A stretch of 64,000 bases of DNA from Jacaranda mimosifolia (Eukaryota > Streptophyta > Magnoliopsida > Lamiales > Bignoniaceae): assembly GCA_018894105.1 (NCBI GenBank), contig CM032120.1, positions 28,046,710 through 28,110,709 on the forward strand. Reading direction: 5' to 3'. The notes beneath the pieces are model-generated. The model worked only from the letters and a program-made list of their open reading frames with translations, had not been told where the DNA came from and made no database searches. Position 1 is the first letter of the stretch, and each line of letters begins with the position of its first letter. The translations under genes and the position numbers were made by a program. This document shows positions 39,580 through 52,829 of this stretch, piece after piece.

Positions 39580-42446
39580 AGGAAAAAGCTGCCTAAGATT
39601 GAGAATGCCCCCAATCTCAGGAAATTTGATCCTTGAGGTGCAACGAGCCAGTGCCAAAAAATTTCATTTTTCTTAGTTAATTAGATTAGTTTCTTTCAAA
39701 AGTTAAATTTGACTTTTAGTTGCTCTAGATTAGCTCTTTTTCTTTAAGAACAAAGTCCATCCTCACTTAGAAGACGACAAATATTATTTCAAGTTCAATG
39801 AAATGTTCAATTTTTTCTTAACACTTCTTTTGATTTATTGCAAACAAATCTCTTGCAGAACATACATTGCACTAGTTCGACAATAATTTGTGAGAAATCC
39901 CAATAGGCTCCCAAAATGACAATAATTCACAAGAGTAAGTGAACTACATGACCACCAATACCAAATGAACTATCATTAAAGATGAGGACATCCTCAGACT
40001 CCTTCTTAAAAGTCCTTTTTCTCATACTAACTTTGACTTTGATCCCGACTCTAACGCGAAAGACTCACTAGAAGCCAACTCTCTAACTAGAGAATAATGG
40101 GCACGCTCGCCACGCACAGATATGCAAAATAAGATGATAAAACACAATTGATAAAAGGCCCCAATATTGATGAACATAATAAGCTATGAGAGAGACAACC
40201 TCTATAGATCCACATGCAACTAGCGCCGACGGGTGGCTTGATGGTGAGATCTCTCACCGAATGCTTGCCAGGGTGATGGCCTCAAGGCCACTCTGAACTT
40301 GGGTGTTTGGGGGAAGCAACTAAAAGCTGGTTGCCCATTTAGTGATGGACATATAAGAGGAGGTAGTACCCTTGTCCACCCCCGATAAAAGATAGGTGGT
40401 CGGTCGCCACTACAACCACCAAAGTTGTCGTCTTCGCCGATGTTGCTATCGTATAGGTTTAAAATCCAACCACTTTTGTCACTACCCCATGTCTTTTTAA
40501 GATAAATAACTCTCATTCACTCTATTTTCTCTCTCTCTACCAAGTTGGGGACTCCTCTCAAGGGGCATCATTCACCAAATGACAACTTCTCAAAGGTGCT
40601 TTTCTCACTAGTTTTAACTAATGCAAAAAATTAGAAATTAGAAATGAGGAGAGAGAGTATAACACAAACCTTTTCAACTTATCTTGCCAACAATGATGAA
40701 AGACGTCCAAGGTCTGAGGGAAATATTATATGCAAGACTCATGAAGAACACTAATTACTAGCAAAACGTAACAAAAAATAATTAATAATAGAAATAATAA
40801 AAAATAATGATAAAATAAAGAAAAATAAACTAAGGCAAATTAATTAATCAAACAAGTTAATGGAGTAAAATAATAAAATTATTTAATTACTTGAATCAGT
40901 AATTAAATTAACCAAAAATTAAACTAAGGTCAATTAATTAATCAACAAGTTAATGGGGTAAAATAAAAGTGTAAATCATCATGGCAAGATATGACCAAAA
41001 ATAATATATCAGAAATGGAAATTATACTTTCAATTCAAAATAAATGATTTCTAATCCAAAGTATTGATGGTTACATGATATAATGCACTAACGCCCTAAG
41101 GATACGCAAGTAAAAGCCCAATAAAAGAACCAATATGACTTAATGAAATGAACCACTAAAATCCACTAAAGTAATTTTATTAGATCTAACACACCAAGGA
41201 TTCAATCAATGTACATACGAACTTCCATAGAAAAAAAAAAAGGTATCACATGACATATTATTTGAATCGAATATTGTATCGATGCGGATGCATTTTTAAA
41301 ATAAAAATTCACCCAACTCAATAATTTTCAAACAGGATTTTTAATTCAATTTTATGCAACATTAAAAACTATTAAGAAAAAAGGAGAACAATAAATAAGA
41401 AAAAATGGTCAAGTTGAAATCACCATTAAAGGGTGGCTAATAAAAAATGAATGTTGGGAATTCATTGCTCTTGATAGAGATAAAATGCGACTCCCTTTTA
41501 TTTTGAATGAAGAAATCTTGCATCGGTTTCACTCACTTATCCAAGTAGGGTTGGTTTATTTGGTGATATGATATATAGAGTAATGGAATAAAATGAGAGA
41601 TGAAAAGTAAGATTAGGATAATGTTGAATTTTTTTAATTATATTTACTTTGTGGGATAAAATGAATGATAAAAATGAGTAATTGTATTGATTGTTTATTT
41701 TAATAGATGATAATATTGGAATAAATTTTAAAAAACTAAAATACCCTTAATTATAAAATTATTTATTATTCTATTTAGCATAAACAATTTATTTTTCCTC
41801 TCCGACACAATATGAAACTATTTTATCATCTACCCAAAAGTTCCCAAAACTATAATTTCTCCTTCATTCAACTATTTGACATAAAATGTTGGGTACACTT
41901 ATTTCGTTTTTTAATTTGTTGTTTTCATTGTCTAATAAAATTGAATGTTTCATTTAGAATTAATTTCTTTTCAAAATAATATAAAATTTCTTATTAATAT
42001 CATTACCTCAATTATAGCTATATATATATCTTTCAATTATTTTTAATATAAATATATTTTGTTCAATTAATATTATAATAACAACAATAACAACAATAAT
42101 AATTTAATATGATATTATTGATCAAAAACTGAATTTGTATGAAAATAGTTTTATAATAAAATATATTTTTCTCAAAAAGGAATACAAATATAACTTTATT
42201 TACAACGTGTTCTCCAACCTATTTAAGTTTACTTAAATTCATTGTTCTAAATAATATTCTAAGACAATCAAAATAATTTTAAACATAACTTAAGTTAATT
42301 CAATGCTAGATATTAAAAATAATTCACAATTAGAAATATTTTAAAATAATTTTAAAATATTGAAAAAATGAAACAAAGAAGAAATACACAAAATTGCTCC
42401 TGGCCAATCCTTTTTAATTAGAGGAGAAAATAGTCATTTTATCCTC
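39580..42446. other. Intergenic, AT-rich; no supported gene
   Basis: 39600-40640 may include the 3' end of the gypsy relic. The minus ORF 40220-40516 has an unfamiliar translation and no support. 40740-42400 is very AT-rich, with CTAAGGCAAATTAATTAATC-type local repeats near 40830 and 40925, and nothing else I can identify. Confidence 0.4.
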
Positions 42447-43030
42447 ATCCTTGGTAGGTGTTGGCGTTCAAATGGGTAATTTGGGTACTGATCCGATCCG
42501 ATTGGGTCGAATTTTTTTATTTAAAAAAATTACGAGTCGAGTACCTGACTTTCATTTATATATAAATAAATACATATTATATACAATATATATAATAAGT
42601 ATATATATTATATAAATAAATATAGATAATACATATAAATCTATATATATATATTAAATATATATAAAGATACTTATTATATATATACCATATATATATA
42701 TATATCTGAAAGAGGCCAAAGTTTGGCCATTGGCCTTGGCCTCTGAGTACGGAGGCCAAACTTTGGGCTGGCCTCTGTATTAACTGAGATCAAATTACAC
42801 TATTTTTTTTATTTTTTATTTTTATCTTTTTAATTTTGGACTTTTTAAATAATATTTATATTAATTTTTTTTTTATAAGAAATTCATGTCATGTACTCAC
42901 TATATTCAGATACTTGAAGTGTCGGGTACCCGACAATTTTGGATCGGTGTCGAGTAGCTAAAATTACTACTCGAAAAATTGGGTACCCGATCCGAACTAC
43001 CCGATCCAAACGCCCACCCCTAATCCTTGG
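42447..43030. mobile_element. hAT-type non-autonomous element (42455-43022) with 8-bp TSD
   Basis: ATCCTTGG is present at 42447-42454 and 43023-43030. The element begins TAGGTGTTGGCGTTCAAATGG and ends GCCCACCCCTA (reverse complement TAGGGGTGGGCGTTTGGATC), so the TAG...CTA termini are inverted over about 20 bp with a few mismatches. Subterminal GATCCGA/GGGTACC motifs occur at both ends. The core is (TA)-rich (42558-42700) plus a GGCCAAA-rich imperfect palindrome at 42712-42777. No coding potential. Confidence 0.9.
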
Positions 43031-43538
43031 CAACAAGAATTGTTGGATGAATTTGTCACTTCCAAAATGGTGGAATGGCTCATCCTCAAAATTGTGCTTC
43101 AGTATCGGGCTTTCATCCATAAAAGTAAATATGATATGAATTTTGATGATGGGCTATGGGCCTTATCCTAATCCATCATCCAAAGTAAACTAGATCGTAG
43201 TGTAATAGATAATCCTAATCTCATTATTACCATAGGAAATCAAAACGATCCTAAAATGAAGTAAACCTATTGATGCAAACATTATAGTTTAGTAATATTT
43301 CATCAATAATCCATTGTAATGTTATAATATCAAGAAAATTATACGAAAATTAAACGGACGAGGGAAGATAGTTATCTCTTACAAAAGGAAATTTGAAACA
43401 ATTAACGACTAGAAATTAAAGGTTAGTGCTAAAATAAAAATTTGTGAAAGATACTACAAAAAGCAGTTGTAAAAGAAAATGTGTAAGAGCTGAAACACAG
43501 TGATTAAATCCATTTTAGGACAACCGTTATAAACTAAA

Positions 43539-43829
43539 CCCTATTTGGTTTTATTACCATTGCAACCATAATTTTTTTATATATTTTCATCAAATATTAT
43601 TTTTATTTTTATTTTTAAAATACATTTTTCGATAATTATATATCTTCTCTTCCTATTCCATTATTTCTACCTGTCTTCACCCACAACCCACTAAACACAA
43701 TATAATCATTACTTTTCCAACAATTCATCCAAACACAAAACTATTTTCAATTCATTTTTACTAACTAACTTTTCAAATTTTAGAAATAATGAAAATGAAA
43801 CTTGCATATGAAAATAAAATCAAACGGGG
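43539..43829. mobile_element. Possible MITE with short inverted termini
   Basis: The left end CCCTATTTGGTTTTATTACCAT and the reverse complement of the right end CCCCGTTTGATTTTATTTTCAT resemble one another over about 22 bp. I could not identify a convincing target duplication. The interior is AT-rich and non-coding. Confidence 0.4.
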
Positions 43830-44091
43830 AATGTTATTGAGATAAGACATATATGATATATGTTATTGGGATAAGATATATATGTTATTAGAGAATGTGT
43901 TTTAAAAATGAAAATAAAAATAATGTTGGGTGAAAATATGTAAAAAATAATGTGTTCTAATTTTGAAATAGTATAAAATAAAAAAAAGGGATATGAGAAT
44001 AAAACCAAAATATTTTTGTCAATATAAAAAAATATTCAAGAAAGTTTCAATCTTACCACTTATTAATTTTACCATTGGAAATAGGCTTGCA

Positions 44092-44578
44092 TATAAATAA
44101 ATCCATATAAAGCTCCCCAATGCTTCCTTCGGTTCGCTCTCTTCGCTTGATCTGGATTCTGGTGAATTCGCAGGTAATGGAAATTGAGATTTTTCAGTTT
44201 TGATCCGATCTGTTCAAAATTCACGCTCAGTTCAATTCATTTTTCGGTTTGCCTTCCACTGCCCTTCGAGGTCTTTTATACAGTCGCCTCGCTGTAGTCT
44301 GTGGAAATCTGTAATCTGTATAATCATTCTGCTGAATGCTCAATGCGTATCTGTAACTTTGTCAAACTGTATCCAACATTATTGCTTCAGATCTCGATCT
44401 TCTTCTTGAACCTGCATTTCTGTTGTCTGTTGGTTGTGTACTTGTTTTCTCCCTCTTTTTGCACTTTTTCTATCTGTTATTGAAGATTCTTTGTGGCATT
44501 CCAGGTATTTGTTGGGAGCTCTTTCTTTCCCAATATTTATTTTCTTGATTAGTGTCTGTTGCTGTTGTGAGGAACAAG
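44092..44578 (+). promoter_or_regulatory. TATA box and intron-containing 5' UTR of the delta-COP gene
   Basis: TATAAATAA at 44092-44100 precedes a UTR exon ending GAATTCGCAG at 44173. A GT donor at 44174 pairs with the acceptor CATTCCAG ending at 44504, and the second UTR exon runs 44505-44578 to the ATG. The AT-rich DNA from 43830 to 44090 is presumably promoter. Confidence 0.6.
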
Positions 44579-47500
44579 ATGGTAAATTTTCTTCCTCCCC
44601 CCCCCACCCCCCCCCCCTTTTTGGCTTTGAATTTCTTTTTAAACTATTGGTGTTGTTGTTTTTTTTTTTTTTTAAATATTTATTTTATCTTTATTTGTGT
44701 TTGATTATTATATATGTGATCTGCAATGCAGGTTGTACTTGCTGCTTCTATTATAAGTAAATCCGGCAAAGGTAAGCTCCTTAGGCCTTTTGATTTTCAA
44801 CTCTCACTTTTGATTTTTTGTAAGTGTCTTGGATGCAAGAAGGTGCAATCATTTTGATCAGTGCATTTAGTGAATGTAATTGATTTTTCAAGTTAGAGTT
44901 GAGTGTAAGAAATTTCTCCGCGAAGTTGGTATTGGAATACCATGCTGAAACTAGCAGGTTGTTAAAAGAATGGTTGCAAACATGGCTATTTATGTAGCCC
45001 AGATGAACTGCCCCATTGCTTCCAAAATTTTCAGGTTTGACATGACGAGAAATGGTAAATGTTTATCTACGGTTTCTGATCCTTCAAACAAAGAAGTGGA
45101 GTGTAGGCCTGACAGAAAAGGCTGAATCATTGTTAAACATTTGAAACTAGATTGTTTGAACAGTTTGTGAGATGATGAATTGCTTATAGGGATGTCAATT
45201 TCAAAGTTGCATTCTTTGTTTTTGAACTTTGTTTCATGTTAAGGTTATTGCACCGGGTGAAGGCATGGCATAAGGGTAAATTTTGTCCTGTAACTGTTTC
45301 AGAGTTTGCTGGCTTGATGCCCATTGTGATATTAGATGCAAAATTACTTTTCTAGTGATTTAGATAGACTTTGTTGAATGCTTTTAACTATTATGTGAGC
45401 CAGACCTTTTATTAAGAATTCGAGGCACTTCATTTTCATAGTTGGAATATGAATTGCTCTTTTTATGTTTTCTTTGGCCATGGAGGTGTTTTCTATCCCC
45501 TGATGGAATTTGGAACCCAGACCAGTTTGTCATTAGGTTACTTCTTAAATGATTGAGATAAACTGTGCCTAAGGGTTTATAATTATTAATTGAGCTTTCC
45601 CTTTCGCTTAAGACTTTATGACAAGTCTCTCTCTTTATAGTTTTTATATATGGCTATTCTTATTATGCTTCCTTTGGTCGTGATAATATTTTATTTCCAC
45701 TTGTTTTTTTACCCCCTTATTTATGTAGTCCGATTTGTAGATTTTGCTTTGTTGTGATGAACTTTTGTTTTGGTTCACTTAGGGGTTTTTGCTTTTTTAT
45801 TGTTTTGGTTATGGTCCTTGTGCCCCCTGTTGAATTACTCTTTTGTTTTCATGGCTTTTCTTTTTCTTATGTTATAGTTTGCAGTTTATTTTAGTTGTAA
45901 TAATCTTCTTTTCCCGTGATATCTTTTTCTTATGCAGTAGAAATGCAGTCATTTTTGGCACTTTTTCCATTTACTTTTCATTTGTTTTTGCTATGATCAC
46001 TAGTTTTTATGTTTGTTCATTGGATGAGCACGGAATGCATGTTTAACTGTATGATTTCATGTCTTCCACAGCACTTGTTTCGAGGCAGTTTGTTGAAATG
46101 TCTCGTATACGAATTGAGGGATACCTTGCAGCTTTCCCCAAATTGGTTGGAACGGGGAAACAGCATACTTATGTCGAGACCGAAAATGTCCGTTATGTTT
46201 ATCAGCCGATAGAGTCCCTGTACTTGCTTCTAGTTACCAATAAACAGAGCAACATTCTTGAGGATTTGGAGACATTGAGGCTACTATCCAAACTTGTATC
46301 CTTTTTTCATTCGGCAATCATTTATTGTTTACTGTTAAAATATTGTTTTTTTTTTTTTTTTTTTGCGTGTATGTGTATGTATCTGTGTGTGTTTGCTTGT
46401 GCTTACCGTGCTATATGACGTATTGCTCTTCCTGATTACTTGCGTGTTGCTTTCTGTTAAAAGGTGAAAGCAGAAAAAACAGTGTATCCATCTTGATGGT
46501 CGCATAGAGTTCAAATTGTTTAAGATTAAGCCTTTTTTGAAGTCTTTTTCTATATATCACAAGGAATTCTTTATAAATTTCTCAGCTTTTTGGTGTTTTT
46601 ATAAACTGTGGCACGGTTTCTTTAACCCTCTTAGGTGCCTGAGTACTCTTATTCCCTAGATGAAGAGGGCATTGGCAAGACAGCTTTTGAGATTCTGTTT
46701 GCATTTGATGAAGTCATCTCACTTGGGCACAAAGAAAATGTCACTGTTGCACAAGTCAAACAGTACTGTGAGATGGAAAGTCATGAAGAGAAGTTGCACA
46801 AGTTGGTCTTACAAAGCAAGATCAATGAAACCAAGGATGTCATGAAGCGCAAGGCTAGTGAGATTGACAAAAGCAAGGTAATTGATTTGGGACTGTAGTT
46901 TGACGTTTAACTTCTATCCATCATTTGCGAGGTCATGGGTGGACTAACTTACTTCGTGAAATTCATCTAGATTGAGAAGAATAGGGGTGAGAAGGGAGGA
47001 TTTATGTCTTTGCAGTCGATGGGTTCTGGAAGAATTGATACTGGATTTGGCAGTGACACCAGCATATCTAGTAACAGTGGTGGTTTTGGAAGTGGTTCTG
47101 GCTTTGGATTAAACACTGAAGTGGAGTCCTTCTCTTCTAAGCCTAAAGGTTTGTCCTCATAAAAATGTAAAGCTACTTAATAATTTGTACTAAATATAAT
47201 ATGCATAAATTCTTTGTTGGTATTATATTGTGGATAGTGATGATGTCGATCAGAACTTTCCTGAATCTTTTCTTCAAATTCGTTGGAATGTAAGATAACC
47301 TGATAAAATATGAATACTAGAAATGTATTATCATTATTGCTATTATTATTATTGGTTTGGCTTTCCATGTTCTTTCCCTTGGACAATTGTTCTTTAGCTT
47401 GTAGTTGCGTTTTAACATCAATTGAAGTGAAAGATTACATTATCTGTTATGATGTGTCTGAGTGGATTTATTAGTTTGAGTGCTGTTACTGCATCACTAA

Positions 47501-50379
47501 AAGAAACCATGTAGCTGCAGTTTTCTTTAAAAATTTCTTAATTTTGTGGAATCATCTGCTCCAAGTTTAGATTACTTTTGGTTTGGTACATGCTTATATG
47601 TCAATCTTTGGTAATTATCATGATTCTGATAGTCATTGGTAATGCTGAACCGTTGTATTCAAAAATCTGAAATTACTAATGTCATTTTATTACTTTTAAC
47701 TGTTATGTATTGGTAGTTATTGATCAAATTGAAGTGTGTTTTTAGTGATATGTTTCAAGATAAGTGATTGGGCATAGGCTGACGTTAATTCTTTCCTTCT
47801 GGATCTCTGTGATTAGGTCGTCCAGCAGCATCTGCTTCAGCTCCACCAAAAGGTCTTGGTATGCAGCTAGGGAAAACACAAAGGACCAACCAATTCTTGG
47901 AGTCTCTTAAAGCTGAAGGTGAAGTGATTGTTGAAGATGTGAGACCTAGTATTGGTCAGTCCAAAGCAGCTGCTCTGCCACCAAGTGATCCTGTTACATT
48001 AACTGTTGAAGAAAAGCTTAATGTAACACTGAAACAGGATGGTGGTGTTGGAAATTTTGATTTGCAGGGTACTTTATCGCTCCAAATACTTAACCAAGAT
48101 GATGGACTCATCCAAGTTCAGGTTCTCCATCTTTCTGCCCCTGCTCTTTATGTATGCTTGATCTGCATCCAGTTGTGTTGTGTTCAAATTTCAAAAGCAC
48201 TCTCAGTTTCTTTTCGTGTTCTAGGAATACTTCTGACAGAATTATTATTTTTTCTTTCAGATTGAAACTGGTGGTAATCCGGGAATTCTATTTAAAACAC
48301 ATCCCAATATTAACAAAGAATTGTTTTCCGGTGAAAATATCTTGGGTCTCAAGGATCCAAATCGCCCATTTCCCACTGGCCAGTCTGGTGATGGTGTTAG
48401 TTTGTTGAAGTGGAGAATGCAAAGTGCAGATGAGTCACTCGTGCCATTGTCAAGTGAGCTTTGCTTTTATCCTACCCCAGCACAGCCAAATAGACAAATA
48501 CATGTGGCTTTCTAAGTGATCTACTTCATATACATATACTTTTGTTGCAGTTAACTGCTGGCCTTCTGTTTCTGGAAATGAAACCTATGTGAATTTGGAG
48601 TATGAAGCTTCAGCAATGTTTGATGTACAAAATGTTGTGATTTCAATTCCTCTCCCAGCTCTTAGAGAGGCACCAAGAGTACAACAGATAGATGGGGAGT
48701 GGAGGTGAGGGCTCATCTTAACATTTTATGTTTACATTTCGTCGGGAAAAAAAAAAAAAAAAGAACTGTTATTATCAATGTGATGTAGCCTGGATTTATG
48801 TTTTTGGATATGTTGAAACTTTTATAATCTCACGTGATGTGAGAGTGGTTGTGATGGCTTGAAGTATTGCATTGGAGTTCCATAATACCTCCTATGTTGC
48901 GTTGGTACTTCCAAAATACTTCTGTGTCTCTGATGTGTCTGGTATTGTTTTCCGCATAAGTTTTCTGTTTAGGGGAAAATGTCCATTTAAATTTATAATG
49001 GAGAGAAGTTTAATCATATTTGACTGAAATGTTAGATTGTGATTAGACATGAAGGGCATGACGCTAGAAATTTTATTCGTTACTTGGAGAATCATGCAAG
49101 GGATTGTACTTGGAAAATTATCGTAAAGGATCAAGTAAATAACTTCTTAGAGAGTCTTCATTGAAAGGGATCAATTAAAGTAAAGTGTCTGGTTTTTTGA
49201 ATAAAATTACTTAGTTGGATAAAATTGCGTTAAATTGATTATTAAACTAGATTACTTTATTTTTTCAACCCATACATGACAAGATGTAAAATTGAAGATA
49301 AGATTTGATATTGATGAGATTGTACATCAGGAAATAAAACTAGCTTGTCAAATATGCCTTCATAGTTCTTGAGGAAATTCAACACCAGTTACTAGTTACA
49401 ACCCTATGAATGAGCAGTTTGTATGTTATGCTTGTGAAACAACTCATTTCTATTGCTTAGTCACGTAATGAACCCAGCTTGGATGCTATTTTGTCAATCT
49501 TTTGATGATTGCGCCGATCATGAAGTTATATTCCTCTGTATGGGTGTAATAATGCAAGTAGGTAAAACAGTTAGGTTTTTGTGAGGATGCTGCACTTTTT
49601 GGTTGAATATGGACAAGTGAATGAAAATTTAATATGAATCAAGTTAAGGAAGAAATATGTAGTTTTTCAACGAAATGAAACAGGGGTAAGTTTAAACAAA
49701 TGGGAAGTCATGAAGAGAATTTTCTCTGCACATGGGCCAGTTTGGATTTTTATCATGAAACTGAGTTGGGACTTGAAGGGTGTTCTTATGATGATGCTAT
49801 ACTGCTATTGCATTTTGCTTGCCATCCCTTTTCCAATTCCATTTAATCAAACTTGCTGTGAGCATTCCAATGATTTTCTAATTGCAGTTATGATTCCAGA
49901 AAGTCAATTTTGGAGTGGACTATTGTACTCATTGACAACTCAAATCGCAGGTTGGTTTCCATTGAAGTTATTTCGTTTCGCCTTTAAACTGATCTCATGA
50001 TGTTCTTATATGGTTTCTTATTTGATATTAAAATTCTTTGCAGTGGATCTATGGAATTCGTTATTCCAGCAGTAGATACGTCGGATCTTTTTCCAATTTC
50101 TGTGCGCTTCACTTCTACAAGCACTTTCAGTAACCTAAAGGTTCTCTCCTGTCCTTCACTAGAATATCTTATAACTGTTATATTTGTTTCTAAGATACTT
50201 ACACCCATCACTTCAAATTAAGATAACACTGTGTTTTCCTTTGTTGAAACATGCCTCTCTCATATGATTCTGTTTCAACATTTGCGCAGGTGGTTAATGT
50301 TTTGCCACTGAGAGGAGGTAATCCGCCCAAGTTTTCCCAGAGAACCCTGCTGTCTACCGAAAACTACCAAGTTGTTTGA
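44579..50379 (+). CDS. Coatomer subunit delta (delta-COP), 529 aa
   Basis: Eleven coding exons: 44579-44581 (the ATG alone), 44732-44771, 46072-46295, 46635-46877, 46971-47148, 47817-48121, 48261-48453, 48551-48704, 49888-49950, 50044-50140 and 50290-50379. All are GT-AG with consistent phases; the CDS is 1590 nt with no lesion. The N-terminal longin-like region ([20 protein letters not shown], about 1-140) is followed by a helical linker, a Gly/Ser-rich stretch (about 185-225), the conserved [20 protein letters not shown] (about 244-263) and a mu-homology domain from about 287 ([13 protein letters not shown]) to the C-terminal NYQVV. Length matches plant delta-COP (about 527). It belongs to the COPI coat, which binds retrograde cargo signals on Golgi vesicles in the cytosol. 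The exon 8/9 junction gives W-S-Y-D where relatives I recall have W-R-Y-D. Intron 8 (48705-49887) contains an ORF with no known similarity. Confidence 0.96.
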
Positions 50380-50850
50380 TCATTTTGAGCCCTATCATAA
50401 TTTTGGACCTCTGTTTTTGTCATCGGAATTGGGATTGCCAATTCTGTTTGGTTCCTTATTGCTTAATTTCTTCCATTCCTTTTCATCACAAAATTAGGTT
50501 ATTGCTGGTCTGTAGTTGTTTCAAAGTGAAAGCTTGACAAACATTTCTTGCCATGACAAGTTTACATATGAAGGAAATGAGATAAGGATGGTCTTACATG
50601 TTAATTTTTTCAAGTGTTGATTGCTGTTCTATCTTATGATCTCTTTTCAGCTTTATTTGTAGAATTTATTTTCTTTCTGGTAATGGGCTTTATTCCTTGA
50701 ACACTAACAAACTTTTTACTGATTCAAGGAGTCACCTAAATCTAACATCCTGTCTTGCAATAGTCTGCTGTTATGTTTTATTAGTACAACATTTTTTCTC
50801 TAAAATATTCTATATCCAAATACAGAGCATTTTGTGACTATATTGCTAGG

Positions 50851-51198
50851 GGCCTTTTGGATTTGTTTTCTAGAGATATTCTTATTTTCTGTTTTAAAGG
50901 AATAGTGAAAAATTAGTTATAAATGCGTTTTTGAAAATGAAATGTTGTTTGGATGTTTTGTTTAAAATGTAATGATTATGTAGGGTTGAAAATGAGTTAT
51001 ATTTGAAAAATGTAGTATTTTTGTATTAAAAGTCGTGTAAATGTGAGTAGGAGAAAATGAAAAGTGAAAATGGAGAAAGAGTGTAAAATTTTGTCTGAAG
51101 AATATTTTGAAAATAAAAATATCTGTAAAAATGGAGAAAAAGTTGATGGTTCTTTATGAAAATGAGTAGAAAACAAAAACAAATGGGCTGTAAAGGCC
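50851..51198. mobile_element. Possible MITE downstream of the delta-COP gene
   Basis: The left end GGCCTTTTGGATTTGTTTTCTA and the reverse complement of the right end GGCCTTTACAGCCCATTTG...GTTTTCTAC share blocks in the same order. The interior is AT-rich with repeated GAAAATG motifs. The target duplication is unconvincing, so confidence is low. Confidence 0.35.
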
Positions 51199-51371
51199 AT
51201 TGTATCGTATTACAAAATTTCTCTTCAAAATTCAAACATAAAAGCCATGTCCGTTTTACTAATTTTAAAAATTAAAACAATTGAGTATTGATTTTTTTTT
51301 TTCAAAATTTTGAAACTTTGACCCGCAGAAGAACTTGTACAATTAACACAAAGACAATATGATTTTCTATA

Positions 51372-51880
51372 GGGATAATTACAAAAAACTACCCTGGAGA
51401 TTTAGGGTAATAACAAAAATTATCCTTATGGTTTGGGAAATTACAATTACATTCTCTAAGGTTTATTGTCGTCTAACAATGAGATCCTGCCGTTAGTTAA
51501 ACTAATGGAATTTGCTGACGTCATCGTTGATTTTTTTTTAAATTTTGATTTTATCTTTTAGTTGATTGCTCCAGCCTGTTGACTTTTTTTTGAGACCAAA
51601 ATGCCCTTGCGATATTTTGGGCATATACACATATATGTGGGGATGTAATTATAACATAATAAGCATAATAAGGGATTAAAGTAACAAACTAAAATAATGC
51701 TTAATCTTACCATTGGAAATATAATTTAGTAATTAATTAATGTAATTAACCCACTTAGTTACTTAATTAATTAAATTATTTTTAATTAACTAATCATAAT
51801 TTTAAATTATTTAATTAATTAAAATTAATTAATCAAAAATTATTAATTTTTGCTGCATAATTTACGAGTTCAAAAGATTA
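51372..51880. other. Terminal-repeat-like segment of a DNA transposon relic
   Basis: GGGATAATTACAAAAAACTA followed by A/T-rich blocks with CCTTATGGTTTGGGAAATTA and CTAACGGCAGGATCTC-like text (opposite strand) resembles the ends of plant Mutator-like elements. No second end was found. From about 51700 it becomes simple TTAATTAA-rich DNA. Confidence 0.3.
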
Positions 51881-52187
51881 CATTCAACTACTTCAGGTAA
51901 GTTGAACTCCTTGTATATTTAGTTACGTGACATATAAAATCTTCAGTATCTTAAAAACCTACAAGCACATATCCTATGGAGCCACAGAAACATTCCAAAT
52001 GCATAAAGTAATGCACCACAAATCAAACCAAACCAATGTTACACTAAACTTGCATTTACACTTACAGCAAATAGGTATAGCATTCAGTTTTTCAAAATAC
52101 ATAAGATATGTAGAAGCAACTAAATAAATGTTTTCAAACTGCACAAAAGATAATGGGTTGATTCTTCACATGGAAGTGATAAAAATA

Positions 52188-52550
52188 TTAGCTAGTTTCA
52201 ATACATAAATAAGAACAATATTCACCCTTTAGTAGCCCCTCCATCTGCAACACCGGCACCAATAACTCCATCAGCAGCACCACCTGTAGCAGTAGCTCCA
52301 TCATAGCATCCAGCATCATCAAAACCTCCAACTCCACTAGCACTTTGCCACTTCCAACAATTGACTTCACAAGTCCGTCAACTGTTGCATAAAATCCATC
52401 ATCAAAAGTAATATCATCAACAAACAAACCCCCATCTCTTTCTTCGAAGGCAACAACAATAGGACCTCCATGTTTAGGATTTTGAACGATGGCAGCAACA
52501 ACAGCAGCAACATTTCCACCAATTTAGTAATTGTCTCCACCAGGCCCTAC
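52188..52550 (-). other. Low-complexity coding-like stretch, unassigned
   Basis: The minus-strand reading gives GGNVAAVVAAIVQNPKHGGP, then VAFEERDGGLFVDDITFDDG and a Leu/Val/Met-rich tail. Codon texture (ACC/AGC/GCA runs on the plus strand) stands out from the AT-rich surroundings. There is an in-frame stop near 52525 and no start or splice context I trust. It may be a transposon-captured gene fragment; no family recognised. Confidence 0.3.
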
Positions 52551-52558
52551 AATAAAAT

Positions 52559-52828
52559 ATTGCAATTAGTCCCCTGAGTAAATAAAATACTTATACAAAG
52601 AACCTTAAAACAATTTGATACATTGCACAAAAGTCATATTCAACTGACATCAAAATTTAAAACATTACAATTAGCCCCTTGCGCACTAAAAATCATTACA
52701 AAAAGAACCCTAAACATTTTCTAAATGCATTAAATCTCATACTCAACTAACATCAAACTTTAAAACATTACAATTAACCCCCTATGTAATGAAGCCTATT
52801 ACAAAAAGAACCTTAAAGTATTGCATAC
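52559..52828. repeat. Tandem repeat, about 104-bp period, 2.6 copies
   Basis: ATT(A/G)CAATTAG/ACCCC starts copies near 52559, 52664 and 52767. Each continues with TTA(C)AAA(A)AGAACC(C/T)TAAA, and the first two also have CAACT(A/G)ACATCAAA(A/C)TTTAAAAC. Confidence 0.85.
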
Positions 52829-52829
52829 A

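Noticed and set aside
40220..40516. 98-codon minus ORF
   Set aside because: No recognisable family, no exon signals, within decayed repeat DNA.
42577..42759. Tyr/Ile-rich minus ORF
   Set aside because: Encoded by the TA-rich core of the hAT-type element.
49710..50000. 96-codon plus ORF overlapping delta-COP exon 9
   Set aside because: It is in intron 8 and reads exon 9 in a different frame from the conserved protein.
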